Assembly: GCA_963576565.1 (NCBI GenBank)
Contig: OY755038.1
Coordinates: 201,039,013-201,103,012, forward strand
DNA length: 64,000 nucleotides
Direction of reading: 5' to 3'
Source of the DNA: Aspidapion aeneum
Taxonomy: Eukaryota > Arthropoda > Insecta > Coleoptera > Brentidae
The position numbers were made by a program, and so were the translations under genes. Positions 35,788-47,337 of the stretch are shown here, piece by piece. The notes under the pieces are model-generated. The model made no database searches, was not told the DNA's origin, and saw nothing but the letters and a program-made list of their open reading frames with translations. The first letter of the stretch is position 1, and every line of letters starts with the position of its first letter.

Positions 35788-37215
35788 CTGAGGGCACGGC
35801 AGTGCCTCGCCAAGTTCGCGCGCCGTAACCATCTTTTCTTGAAACATTTCAGCCGATATTTGACCTACCTAAAACTCTACTTCGGAATGAGCTACGAATC
35901 TCAAACTTTGCACAGTCGTAGATCTCCATGGAGTTAACAACCCCTCCAAGTTTCATGGAATTCCATAAAGTAGTAAAGTAGTTTCAAAAAACGTCGAAAT
36001 TGCCACTCACTCACTCACTCACTCATGTATAGATCATCAATATTCTACTGTACTTCCAGGCATGCTACAAAGCTGATATTTGGCAGACTGATAGAAATTG
36101 TGACAAAACCCCTGGAAAAAATCAAAAATCCCCAAAATTTTAATTTACTCCCCTCCCCTATACATTTAAACTTATGTAAAAGTAGCATCGACCACTTCCA
36201 GAAATGCTAGAGAGTTGAGCTTTGGCAGACTGATAGGAACTGTGATAAAACTATAGGAAAAAATCAAAAAACCCCAAAATCTTAATTTACTCCCCTCCCC
36301 TATACATTTAAAGTTATGTAAAAGTAGCATTGCCCACTTCCAGAAATGCTAGAGAGTTGAGCTTTGGCAGACTGATAGAAACTATGATAAAACTATAGGA
36401 AAAAATTAAAACACCCCAAAATTCTAATTTACTTCCCTGCCCTATAAATGTAAAGTTAAGTAAAAGTAAGATTGCCTACTTCCAGACATGCTAAAGAGCT
36501 GAGCTTTGGAAGACCGATAGTAACTATGATAAAGTTATAGAAAAAAATTAAAACACCCCAAAATTCTAATTTACTTCCTTCCCCTATAAATGTAAATTTA
36601 TATAAAACTAACATTGCCCACTTCCAGAAACGCTAGAGAGCTGAGCATTAGAATGCTGATAGAAATTATGATAAAACCATGGGAAAAAATTTTTAAAAGT
36701 CCAATATTTTCATTTACTCTCCTCCCCTATAAATGTAAAGTTATGTAAAAGTAACATTACCCACTTCCAGAAACGCTAGAGAGCTGAGCATTGGAAGACT
36801 GATAGGAACTATGATAAAACTATAGGACAAAATTTAAAAACACCACAATTTTAATTTATTTCCCTCCCCTGTACATGTAAAGTTATGTAAAAGTAACATT
36901 GTGCACTTTCAGAAACGCTAGAGAGCTGAGCTTTGGAAGGCTGATAGGAACTACGATAAAACCATGGAAAAAAATATTTTTCTAAACTTGGCTATTACGG
37001 CTGTAAATGACTCTTAGGCACAGTGTTAAATTGAACATAAAGAAGTTTGGCTGTAATAGCAATGTTTAAAAAAACATTTCCAAACTAGTAAGAACCTTTC
37101 ATTTTGAAATTTGTATTGGAGAACTTGGCTTTACTTTTATCTCAATTCTTTTTACGGAATGCCATTTTCGCGTACTTGGCTTTTTTTTACATGAAATGTT
37201 TTTGTTATGATAAAT
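35788..37215. mobile_element. (CACT)n element with 142-bp tandem repeats
   Basis: Inserted within unit 3, since the sequences on each side (TTCTTATTCTTAAAAAT and GGTATTAAAATGACTTAAAT) are close together in unit 4. Order: conserved block AGGGCACGGCAGTGCCTCGC, microsatellite CACTCACTCACTCACTCA (36004-36024), then the tandem array. No coding sequence. Boundaries approximate. Confidence 0.6.
36030..36975. repeat. Minisatellite array, about 142-bp unit, nearly 7 copies
   Basis: Each unit contains CACTTCCAGAAATGCTAGAG, then a CTGATAGGAACTATGATAAA-like phrase and a CTCCCCTATA block. Phrase starts fall near 36089, 36227, 36373, 36512, 36656, 36798 and 36940. Confidence 0.8.
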
Positions 37216-39194
37216 ATGTTGGTATTAAAATGACTTAAATTTCTAATACATAAAAGTACATTTGGCGGATCCAGGCTTGTTGTTTGAGAAATGAAATACC
37301 TACATACGTTATTTATCTTATAGTTCATGATTTTGAATAGACCTTGTATAGCAAAAAACATAGAATTAAATTAATAAAATATATCTAATAATGTATCGTA
37401 CAAAACAAATTACAAATTTAATTCAAATGTATAAACTGTTATTTCATAAAAAAAAATACACTCTCTAAATAATAACAAATATTATTGAATAAACATTTAA
37501 GTCCTATTCCATTCTTAAAATACTTTACTAGCCCTCTGTGCGCTAGGAACAATTGTTTTTCCACAAGCGTCAGAAAAACATAAAAAAATAAAATTACACG
37601 AAAAATAAACCGAAACACACCCATTCCACATCACGCTACTTCTTTTATAAAAAAGTTTTAGCGAAATTAACCATCTTACTTTTACACCATAGGAACAAAG
37701 GCATTTCACAGGCAATCTTATCAATAAAAACTTCAAATCTATACAGCTTCCATACTAGTGCGGCAAGGCAGAATTTTCTGAATTAAAAATATTGTAGAAA
37801 ATCGCATGTTCCACATGTTTGTAGAAGATAGCCATTTAAAACATCGATTTTCCCGCACGCAAATGCACAGCGAGTTCTGTCAAACATTCAAGTGCAAAAA
37901 AATAGGTTTCTGCAAGCGTTATGAACAACTGTAATAAAATAATAAACCAAAACACATCAACACCAAATCACGAAACTTCCCTAAATTTATTTGACATTTC
38001 TGTGCGAAGTCTTTTATCAAAACCGGCAAAATCAAAAAGCACAAAATCATAAAATGGATTCGGGCCTAGCTTGTGAATTTCACGTAAACAAGAGCGGTTC
38101 GGATATTGCTATGCAATTGAAGCGTCCTTCACTGCAATTTCTTTTACTGCCATGCCTAATTAAAGCGCCAAATCTACATAGGGATTGCTATAGCACATAC
38201 GGCATTTTCATTAGGCAAGGCCCATCCTTAAAAAAGGTGTTGAACTCTAGGTTGTTGCAATTAATTGACCAGAAGGACAGGGGACCTAATCAACAGAAAA
38301 AACAGACATTTTGAATTTTTGATGTATTTTTGGGTTCAAAAACAACACTATTATTTGTTTCCAATTTAAATTTGCCGCCAAACTTCCATGATACCGATTT
38401 GTATGAGAGGAAGAGAGACGGAACCAGTATACATGAAAAGAAAGGAAAGAGTTGCTCATGCTAGACCGGCTCCTTTTTATTATTACTTAGCTTCGATTTT
38501 GCTCTTGTCTTGTTTTGATGAATTTTTGTAGTATGTCCTGGTATTAATTAATCCGTTTTTGCCATTGGACAGTTATACAATTTTCATTTATGATCTTGGA
38601 AGATTTTGTTTTTGTCATTTATGACGATGGATAGGAACTCCGAAAAAATTTTTTCAAACGTTTGTAGAAAAAAATATTTTTACAATTTACTCAAAATTTC
38701 GGGGCCTTACTGTCAAAATAAACCCCGGATAAGTTAAGGTCACTCATCGTCAAGCAAGCTTTGCTTGACGATGAGTGACCTCAGGATAAGTAGGTCTGAT
38801 CAAATATACAGATCGCTTTTTTATTTTACGTTCGGTGTAAATGTTATCTACGACGAACCAATAATACTGGTCATAATGGCCCATTTATTTTCCTGGGATA
38901 ATAATGAACCTTAGACGTGAAGAAGAGGTTTTTAAACAAAATGTATTTATAGTCAAACATGTTTCTTGGCTAATCGGATAAAAAATTAGTTTTTGTTTCT
39001 CTCATATTTTTCCGTAGGTAGCTTGAAAGCACCTCACGGGGGTCCAAGATCTAATGGACAACTAATAAGTGTTGACAGTTATCTGTTTCGTCTTTATGGG
39101 ACTCCTCAGAACACTGCTTGGTCAATGTGACACTCTTGTGAAGTTAATTAGTCTAATTAACTAACCTTTTTTCAACTTTATTTATTCCTTATAG
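37216..39194. other. Unit-4 upstream spacer
   Basis: Segmental repeat of 16080-16400 plus 19510-20910. It carries the empty site of the LINE (near 37810-37850) and a 107-residue ORF (37991-38314) whose relatives in units 2 and 3 differ mostly by amino-acid changes. The 49-bp palindromic insert is at 38735-38783. Unit 4 lacks the part that holds the GTGCG array. Confidence 0.5.
38735..38783. repeat. 49-bp palindromic insertion with 8-bp duplication
   Basis: Two perfect 21-nt arms (AGGTCACTCATCGTCAAGCA plus one A, and the inverse) around loop GCT. GGATAAGT lies on both sides (38727-38734 and 38784-38791). Units 2 and 3 lack the insert. Confidence 0.85.
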
Positions 39195-39772
39195 AAAATA
39201 CTCTGCCAATATATGGGCCCCTAAGCTCACACTAGGTACTATAGTTATGTGAGCTAATATAACTAAAAACTGAAATATATTTTATTCAACTCCACACTAA
39301 ATTACCTTTTGTTTGATACCACACAAGCCATGTTTTGACTTAAACTCAAATTTTTGAAATCCACCCCCACCCTTAAAAAAAACAAAAACTAAAATGTATT
39401 TTGTTGAACTCCGGACTTAATTACCTTTCGTTTGATATCACACACGCCATATTTTCACTTAAACTCTATTTTTTGAAATATACCCCCACCCTTTTTTTAA
39501 AAATAAATTAAAATTTATTTTGTTTAACTCCAGACTCAATTACCTTTCGTTTGATATCACACACGCCATATTTTCACATAAACTCTAATTTTTGAAATCT
39601 ATCCCCACCCTTTTATTTGGTTTGTGTTCGGTGGATTTTGTTCATTTTTAAATGGGACTATCTCGACCCAAGACCCAGCCCAGGTACCAAATTTCATTAA
39701 AATCGGCCAAGCGGTTTTTGAGTTATGCGCGTTGGTCGTTACAGACAGACATACAGACACACAGACATACAT

Positions 39773-39822
<50 letters not shown>

Positions 39823-39966
39823 GGCGCAACAAAAAAGTTTCAAAATCATCTGAAACGCAAAGATATATAAAAATTTTTGAAATCGGAGCAACTTTTTTTT
39901 TTCTCGAAAAAATTAGGATCACCATAGCTCACACTACTATAGTATAGTATATGTGTGAGCTAAAAA
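39195..39966 (-). mobile_element. (CAGA)n element, copy 1
   Basis: Five related elements occur in the window. Here it starts ATACTCTGCCAATATATGG, followed by the hairpin GCTCACACTAGG...ATGTGAGC and four tandem 120-bp units (GGTGGGGGTA...GATATCACAC type). Then come the block CGCGCATAACTC (inverse), (CAGA)n at about 39747-39821, a unique block and a terminal hairpin AGCTCACACTACTATAG...TGTGAGCTA. The A-rich target AGAAAAAAAATACTGA is intact in unit 2 near 22760. Non-autonomous, no coding. Confidence 0.75.
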
Positions 39967-40370
39967 TGACTGAAGAGGGTTATGACTGTGAGAAAACCTT
40001 AATTAAGCTAAGACTCAATACGTAGACCAACACATTATAGAAAAATTGTGTGAATGGATATTTTTAAATTTAAATGTTTTGTTCTTCTAATTTCTAATTT
40101 TCTGTAATACTTTAATAATATAAAAAACGCTGAGCTGAGTCGGTTCACTGTTGTTTATATATAAGGATTAAGTATATTTATATTGCAGGAATATTGTAAG
40201 GAAAAAATTGCCAAATTTAAGTAAATTATAAAAGAAAGTTGTTTAAATCAACCTACCAGCTAGATACAAAACTTTTATAAAAATTATAAAAACGCAGAAC
40301 AATGAGTACCCAAAATGTATCTTCATTAAACAAGTCATTAAGGTTAAGCAAGTTTCAATTATAATTTTAC
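39967..40370. other. Gene 4 proximal upstream region
   Basis: Conserved spacer with the uninserted TTTATATATAAGGATTAAG site near 40153 and the TTATAAAAACGC block near 40285. No gene. Confidence 0.5.
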
Positions 40371-40406
40371 TATAAAAACAATTTAATTTTAGCTAAGAGT
40401 ATCAGT
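40371..40406 (+). promoter_or_regulatory. Core promoter of gene 4
   Basis: TATAAAAA at 40371-40378, TCAGT at 40402-40406; predicted start 40404, 46-nt leader. Confidence 0.85.
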
Positions 40407-40449
40407 TTTTAGTTATCAATAGCTGCAGAAACATATCCATAAATCTACA

Positions 40450-42120
40450 ATGAATCCTCAGGTACGATATTAGTTATTAATTTGCAAAAAATGCTTAGAC
40501 ATATACATAAATCAATGCTGCATATTTAGACCAATGCAAATACCTTTTGGAAGGGAAAAAACTAGTAACAAAATAAAAACTATTGGAAGTTAAAGAAAAT
40601 GTATTGCAGCCAATAGGAAACTAAAAGTAGACTCGATCCGAGCTATTGGGGTGAAATGGAATGAGATTTTAGGGGTGGATAATGATTTTTGCGGTTTTTA
40701 GCGAAACTAAAAACTAATTCTTTCTTTTTGAGAAAATTTGGTCGATGCACCTATTTGTGCCATTAATATGTATTTTTTAATTATTTTATTGGTTTTTACA
40801 TTTTATTTTGATTTAAATCCTGAAATGAGGCCTCATTTTTGCCAAAAAATGCCCAAGTTCTAAAAGCAATTTTTTTTGTTTAGAAAATGGGGTTGTTTTT
40901 TTCTTGAAGACGTCTTTTTTTTAGATAGAGTCAAAAAAAATTAACACCGCAATATAAAAATTTGCCAGGAAACAGAATTAAGGCACCTTACAAGATAGCA
41001 AAATGAAATTACTGCAATGTAATTTAAATCAATATCCATTTTTTCTGTTTTTACCGTGTCAGTTTTTCGTATTTCCTGGAAAATTTTTCCATAGTGATGT
41101 ATATTTTCTTAAAATAATCTAAAAATAGACGTCTTAGTGAAAAATACAAGCACTGTTTTAAAAAAAAATATTTTTCCAGAACTTTTTGTGGTTAAAATGG
41201 AGCCTCATTTCAGCCTCAACGTGTTGTGGAAATAAATGGGTCTGTTTTTACCAACCTATGTGAAAAAAAATGAAGATAAAGCTCAAAAATGAAAAAACCG
41301 GTTTTTTTCAATTTTAGCCGAAACTTTTTAGGATATGTAAAAAAAATAGTTAAACAGTGTTGTAGATCTTTTTATTACCTATTACTTCTGTATTTAGCTT
41401 CTTTCGATAGGAGATAGTTTCGTTGAAAAATGTGAAAATCTGTTACCACCCCTAAAATTTCACTCTATTTCACCCTAATAACTTGCATCGAGTCTAATTT
41501 ATTTTTCCTGTTGGCTGCAATATAATTTATTTTGTTTCCTATAGTTTTGATGCTGTTACTATTTTTTTTTCCTTTTTTGCCTTTTTAAAAGGTATTTGCA
41601 CTGGTCTAATTTTGGTAATTAGGTACCCACATACTTTCCCATTGAAAACAAAATAACTTTTTTAAATTTTCAGGTACTCATCGCCTTCGTAGCTTGCTTC
41701 GTCGCCGCCCAAGCTGGGTTCGTTGGCCGATCAGCCGAAATCTTGCAAGGACCTATCAGCAGGACCACCCTAATCGGCAACGATGTTAGCTTAATCTCTG
41801 CCTTAGCACCTAGAAGCGAAATCGTCCGTTTTGCCCCAGCTTTAACTCGTTACGCCCCAGCTGTCGCTCATTACGCCCCAGTTGTAACTCGTTACGCTCC
41901 AGCTTTAACTCGTTACGCTCCAGCTGTAACTCGTTACGCCTCTGCTCGCAGTGCTGCTCTTGGTTCTGAAAAAGTTATCGTAGCTGGCCCATCTGGTACC
42001 ATCTCTACCAAAAAACTTGCTGCTCCAGTTCTAACTCGTGCTTCTCCACTTGTAGCCGACTACGCTCCAGTTGTAGCCTACGCCGCTGGTCACTACAAAA
42101 CAAAAGTTTATGGATATTAG
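40450..42120 (+). CDS. Cuticular protein 4, short form (C-terminal deletion)
   Basis: CDS is join(40450..40461, 41674..42120), 152 residues; intron gtacg...ttttcag, phase 0. Signal peptide MNPQVLIAFVACFVAAQA, six YAPAVAH-type heptads with one changed (YASARSA), VIVAGPSGTIST, then AAGHYKTKVYGY. Compared with genes 2 and 3 an in-frame 54-nt deletion removes the 18 residues EYEKAYLHNTEALYHDGS that all other members keep in some form. The frame and stop are intact, so it may still be made, but without the acidic/tyrosine-rich tail. The 3' UTR keeps CCCCTGTGGGG. Confidence 0.88.
40527..41608. repeat. Intronic foldback element, gene 4
   Basis: Begins TAGACCAATGCAAATACC, ends GGTATTTGCACTGGTCTA, with ATT on both sides. 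Imperfect inverted arms as in gene 1. Confidence 0.8.
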
Positions 42121-42370
42121 GATTTGCGAAGTGTAGCCCCTGTGGGGTGTCAATTTTAATTAATAATTGTAGTCAGAGAAAAATACATTATTTTGGAAAC
42201 ACATTATTTGATATTTTTTTTCATCTAAAAGGATGCATTTTATAATACCAGTTAATAATTTTTAATAATTTTTCTTTGAACTTGCTTAAATAAAAATGTA
42301 TGCAAGTATCAAATGGATATTTCGCAGAAAGGCCTTCCTTCTTTAACATGTTTAAGACAATACTGTTGGG
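42121..42370. other. Gene 4 3' UTR and flank
   Basis: 3' untranslated sequence with CCCCTGTGGGG near 42137. No further feature. Confidence 0.5.
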
Positions 42371-42542
42371 CAGGGCCGTATCTGAGGGGGGGTTTTGGGG
42401 GTTCAAACCCCGTCCGAAAATTAAATAGGAATGTGTTTTTTAAGTTTAATCTTTTTTTCATATTCAATAAACCCACAATTTTTCAAATTCCACTGGCCTA
42501 ACCCCCCCCCCCCCAAAAAATTTTGGTCCAGATACGGCCCTG
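42371..42542. repeat. hAT MITE with exact 8-bp duplication
   Basis: 172 bp; ends CAGGGCCGTATCTGA and CCAGATACGGCCCTG; CTGTTGGG on both sides (42363-42370 and 42543-42550). The other units have single-copy TGTTGGGCAGATAAT here. Confidence 0.9.
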
Positions 42543-42550
42543 CTGTTGGG

Positions 42551-44618
42551 CAGATAATTTGAATATTTCTTTATTTATTAAATTGCTCGAAAATACCTAA
42601 AAAGTTTTTCAAAAATTGTGATGACCAATGAAATTATAAAATGAAAATTTTTATCAGCGACCCACATAAGTGTCTGGTCCTATATGATCATTCAAAATAA
42701 TTCACTTAATTCATTCTCGTCTTGTTCATTTCGTCCGTTTCGTGCTGTACTTACAGTTCATATCATTTTTTGAGAAAATTTTTTACAACTTTTTTTCGTT
42801 GGCCTATGCTATTTGTTATGGTAAACAGCTGATAACTGTCAAAAAGTTATTTCAAAAATTATGATATGGAGTTTAAATGTAAGTTTTTAAGAGTAAAATA
42901 AACATAGAACAATAAGCTTTTATTACAATAAATTATTTTAGCATGTTTGCGTTACGTAAGAAGTTGTATAATTGTACTAGGGCCGTAGATAAACTGTTGT
43001 ATATTACACGTACGGTAAAGCTTATAGGAACTCGTGTGTTTACCACTTACTACTGTAATGAAGCTCATGTATTACTAGAAATATAAACAGGGCCGGACTT
43101 GGCCTAAAAAATGGCCCGGGTGCTAAATGAGATTACGGGTTCGAACTTATAAGAACTTTGAAGCAGGAAATTAATGAGAATTTATAAATATTGGAAGGGA
43201 TAGTTAAAAAAAGTTAAAATTTCTAAATAAAGGAAAATAATGCTGCGTGAAAAAAAATACGCAGTTTTTTTTTGATTTTGCAGGTACAGGGTTGCACTGC
43301 TGTGGTCCGTCTGTGTGTATTTGATGAAATCATAATAATTGTGTGTTGATCTGATCCTTAGCGAATGGACTGCAGGCAGCCTGTACGGAAAGGGAAAACT
43401 TTTTAAGCTTTTTTTGGTAAACGCCCGTTGCCCCAGTGTAGGCCTAAATATAAAAAACTGTTATTCTACATGTAAAAACGTCTAGAATTTTTAAAAACTG
43501 GCTTCAGCGCGTTTAGCAGTACAGTACTTATATTTCTATGAATAGAATTTAAATTAAATAAAATTTACAAAAAAACTATTAAGCTTCCGCAACTTATTTA
43601 ACTTTCTATTTTAAAAGTGAAAACTGTTAACACCACTACCGACTCTTTAATGTTTTCTTGTTCACCTATTTATATAGTCTACCTTAATGTCTGGTAATTT
43701 CATTAAGAACATAATCTATTCTTTGACACTATGCATTGCTTTAAAAGAGAAGATTTAGCAGAATTTAAAAAGTACCCTTCATAATGTCCTGTAAGTACAT
43801 ATCCTGCCATCAATGAATTAATACTTATTCCAGCAGCGCTTTTCTTCAAACAAAGGAAAAAGCAAGAAATCTGCCGCGAATAATTGTATCTGATTGGTCT
43901 ATGAAAGTTATTTTACTCCGTTTTGATCCAAATGACATTTCTGTTGGAATTTGTTTTCATTTCTATTACTAACGACCAATAAAACAGTTTTCAGCGAAAA
44001 TCATGCTATCAGTGTCAATAGGGAGAAGAATTAACTGCGTCGACCAACCAGGTATTCGAGGGAGAATTTTGTTTTTTCCCTAGTTTGAGGACTAGATATA
44101 CAGAAATACTACACAACAGAAAGGACTGTCGAATCTTTGACAAATGTCAATAGAAAAACATTTATCAAAAAAATTCAACTCACAAAATTTTTGGATGACC
44201 TGTTTCTGGTTTGATTAATGTTTCATCATGTTTTTTATTCGTTTTTCAAATTCTTTTTATTTTTGAAAATAAATATATTGGTTACCAGGGACCCTTCGAC
44301 ACTATTGTTTTTTTAACGATATTTCCCACAAAAGCAAAACAAATGCTCACAGAAAATAATTTAGTATTAAAATGACTTCAATTTCTAATACATATATTAT
44401 CTGAACTTTAAAATTTACCATAATCAAGAGACAAAATGCGCAGGTTACATTTTTGAAAAAAAATACAGTAATTTTGTGTGAAAAAACTGGCACTGCAGAT
44501 ACATTTTCCATCCAGATACATGTCAGTTCATGCACTTTTTACTTTTTAGTCAGAATTTAAAAACATGTTTAATGTCTGCCCAAGATAGAATACTCCGGTT
44601 TCTGTTGCTAACCATTTT
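42551..44618. other. Unit-4 downstream spacer
   Basis: Segmental repeat with GGGCCGTAGATAAACTGTTG (42981), a B-box-like GGGTTCGAACTTAT (43137) and CTGCGTCGACCAACCAGGTA (44035). The small MITE at 42754-42872 is inserted. No gene. Confidence 0.45.
42754..42872. repeat. Small MITE, relative of 1587-1712
   Basis: Inserted in CTGTACTTAAATGTAAG of unit 3 (near 34191), giving CTGTACTTA and TTAAATGTAAG on each side, that is a TTA duplication. Shares GCTATTTGTTATGGTAAAC with the first copy. Confidence 0.65.
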
Positions 44619-44751
44619 AGCTCACACATACTATACTATAGTAGTGTGAGCTATAGTGATCCTAATTTTTTCGAGAAAAAAAAGTTGCTCCGATTTCAAA
44701 AATTTTTATATATCTTTGCGTTTCAGATGATTTTGAAACTTTTTTGTTGTG

Positions 44752-44815
<64 letters not shown>

Positions 44816-45373
44816 ATGTCTGTCTGTAACGACCAACGCGCATAACTCAAAAACCGCTAGCCCGATTCTAATGAAATTTGGTACCTAAGCTGGGTTTTGG
44901 CTCGAGATGGTCCCATTTAAAAATGAACAAAATCCACCAAACACAAGCCAAATAAAAGGGTGGGGGTAGATTTCAAAAATTAAGTTTATGTAAAAATATG
45001 GCTTGTGTGATATCAAACGAAAGGTAATTGAGTCTGGAGTTAAACAAAATACATTTTAGTTTATTTAACAAAAAAAGGGTGGGGGTAAATTTCAAAAATT
45101 TGAATTTATGTGAAAATATGGCATGTGTGATATCAAACGAAAGTTAATTGAGTCTGGAGTTAAACAAAATACATTTTAGTTTTTTTTTGGTGGTAGATTT
45201 CACAAATTTGAGTTTAAGTAATAACATGGCTTGTGTAGTATCAAACGACAGGTAATTGAGTCTAGAGTTGAATAAAATATATTTCAGTTTTTAGTTATAT
45301 TAGCTCACACGTACACTATAAATATAGTATCTAGTGTGAGCTCAAGTGCCCATAAATTGGCAGAGTATTTTTT
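44619..45373 (+). mobile_element. (CAGA)n element, copy 2
   Basis: Opposite orientation to copy 1. Terminal hairpin AGCTCACACATACTATAC, (GTCT)n at about 44754-44826, CGCGCATAACTC, tandem 120-bp units, closing hairpin near 45302-45342 and end GGCAGAGTATTTT. Bases next to both ends are T-tracts. Confidence 0.75.
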
Positions 45374-45613
45374 AATGTCTGCACAAGATAGAATACTTCC
45401 AAAAGATCACTGCTATTGCATAATAGAGCCAGCGTAATAAGATTTTTTACGTATTTTAAAAGCACAAGAAGATTCTCAAAATTATTTCTTTCTCTCTCAG
45501 CCCGCCAACCCTCTAACTCTTACCTCCTAGGCTTAAAGTCCCTTAGCTCCATCCTCAGCCGCCACTGCTGAGAGGGACTGTTTGTCTATAGATTTTGCTT
45601 ACGTTAGTATTTT
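45374..45613. other. Unit-4 spacer between two (CAGA)n elements
   Basis: Continues the host sequence matched by 15702-15890. Not coding. Confidence 0.45.
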
Positions 45614-46330
45614 AGCTCACACATATACTATGCTATAGTAGTGTGAGCTATGGTGATCCTAATTTTTTCAAAAAACAAAGTTACTCCGATTTCAAAAATT
45701 TTTATATATCTTTGCGTTTCAGATGATTTTGAAACTTTTTTGTCGCTCCGTCTGTCTGTCTGTATGTCTGTCTGTAATGACCAACGCGCATAACTCAAAA
45801 ACCGCTTGGCCGATTTTAATGAAATTTGGTACCTAGGCTGGGCCTTGGGTCGAGATGGTCCCATTTAAAAAGGAACAAAATCCACCGCCACACAAGTCAA
45901 ATAAAAGGGTGGGGGAAGATTTCAAAAACTAGAGTTTATGTGAAAACATGGCGTGTATGATATCACACGAAAGGTAATTGAGTCTGGAGTTAAACAAAAT
46001 ACATTTTAATTTATTTAAAAAAAAGGGTGGGGGTATATTCCAAAATTAGAGTTTAAGGGAAAATATGGTGTGTGTGATATCAAACTAAAGGTAATTGAGT
46101 CCGGAGTTAAACAAAATATATTTTAGTTTTTGTTTTTTTTTAAGGGTGGGGGTAGATTTCAAAAATTTGAGTTTATGTCAAAACATGGCTTGTGTGGTAT
46201 CAAACAAAAGGTAATTTAGTCTGGAGTTGAATAAAATATATTTCAGTTTTTAGTTATATTAGCTCACACGTACAGTATAACTATAGTACCTAGTGTGAGC
46301 TTAGGGGCCCATATATTGGCAGAGTATTTT
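45614..46330 (+). mobile_element. (CAGA)n element, copy 3
   Basis: Same order as copy 2 but with a short (GTCT)n (about 45748-45774) and three to four 120-bp units. Ends GGCAGAGTATTTT. It lies only 240 bp from copy 2 in the same orientation. Confidence 0.75.
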
Positions 46331-47337
46331 ATTTTGGCTGACAAATAAAATACCTACATACGTATGTGACAATATAAACAAGTTATGTTATATCGTTATT
46401 TATCTTATAGTTCTTGATTTTGATTAGACCTTGTATAGCAAAAACATAGGATTAGATTAATAAAATATATCTAATAATGTATCATGCAAACTAAATTACA
46501 TATTCAATTTAAATGTAAAAACTTTTATTTTATTTAAAAAAATACACCCTATATATAATAAAAAATATTATTGAATAAGCATATTTTTTCGAATTAAGGC
46601 CTATACCATTCTTAGACCAATAAAATACTTTTTACCACTTGCTTTAGCCCTCTGTGTGCTAGGAATAATTGTTTTTTTACAAACGTCACGATCACATAAA
46701 AAAATAAAATTACAAGAAAAAAAAACCGAAACACACCCACTCCACATCACGCTACTTCTTTTATAAAAAAAGTGTTAGCGAAATTTAACATCTTACATCA
46801 TATTTTCCACACGATTGTAGAAAATAGCTATTTCCCTAATAAGTGCTGAAAATCCAGGGGCGGATCTAGGAACTTTATTTGGGGGGGATATCTTAATAAA
46901 TATTACATAAAACTATTTTGCACAATTACCGGGAGGTGTATTTTGTATGTAAAAACTTAATAAGGGTTGATATTTGGAAAGGGGAGAAATGTCCCCTTTT
47001 TCCCCTCCCGTAGATCTGTGGCTGGAAAATCGCAACCACACGCAAATGCCGTTGACAGAACGATGCGAACCGAGTTCTGTTAAGCATTTAAGTCCCTGAA
47101 ATAATTTGTTATACATGTTAAAGAAGGAAGTCCTTTTTGCGAAATATCTATTTGGTACTTATATGCATTTTTGCTTAAACAAGTTCAGATCAAAATTATT
47201 AACTGGTATTATAAAATGCATTCTTTTAGATTGAATATAAAAAAAAAACGCCAATAATGTGTTTTTAAAATAATGTATTTTTCTCTATTAAAAATAAATT
47301 AAAATTGACGCCCCACAGGGGCTACACTTCGCACATC
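46331..47337. other. Spacer with the tandem/inverted junction
   Basis: Up to about 47100 it continues unit 4 in direct orientation (CAAATGCCGTTGACAG near 47043). From about 47100 it reads as the inverse of a cuticle-gene 3' flank, leading into gene 5. This is the left breakpoint of the inverted segment. Confidence 0.5.
46855..47027. repeat. hAT MITE (CAGGGGCGGATC ends)
   Basis: Left CAGGGGCGGATCTAGGA, right TAGATCTGTGGCTG, with GAAAATC on both sides. G-tract at 46880 and C-rich block at 46990-47005 are typical. Non-coding. Confidence 0.65.

Noticed and set aside
36030..36975. CRISPR-like array of regularly spaced repeats
   Set aside because: Units are about 142 bp with no unique spacers and no cas genes; this is a minisatellite inside an insect element.
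39624..39947. ORFs rich in TDRQTDRQ or CLSVCLSV in the five (CAGA)n elements
   Set aside because: Translations of the 4-bp microsatellite; repeat number differs freely between copies, changing the frame.
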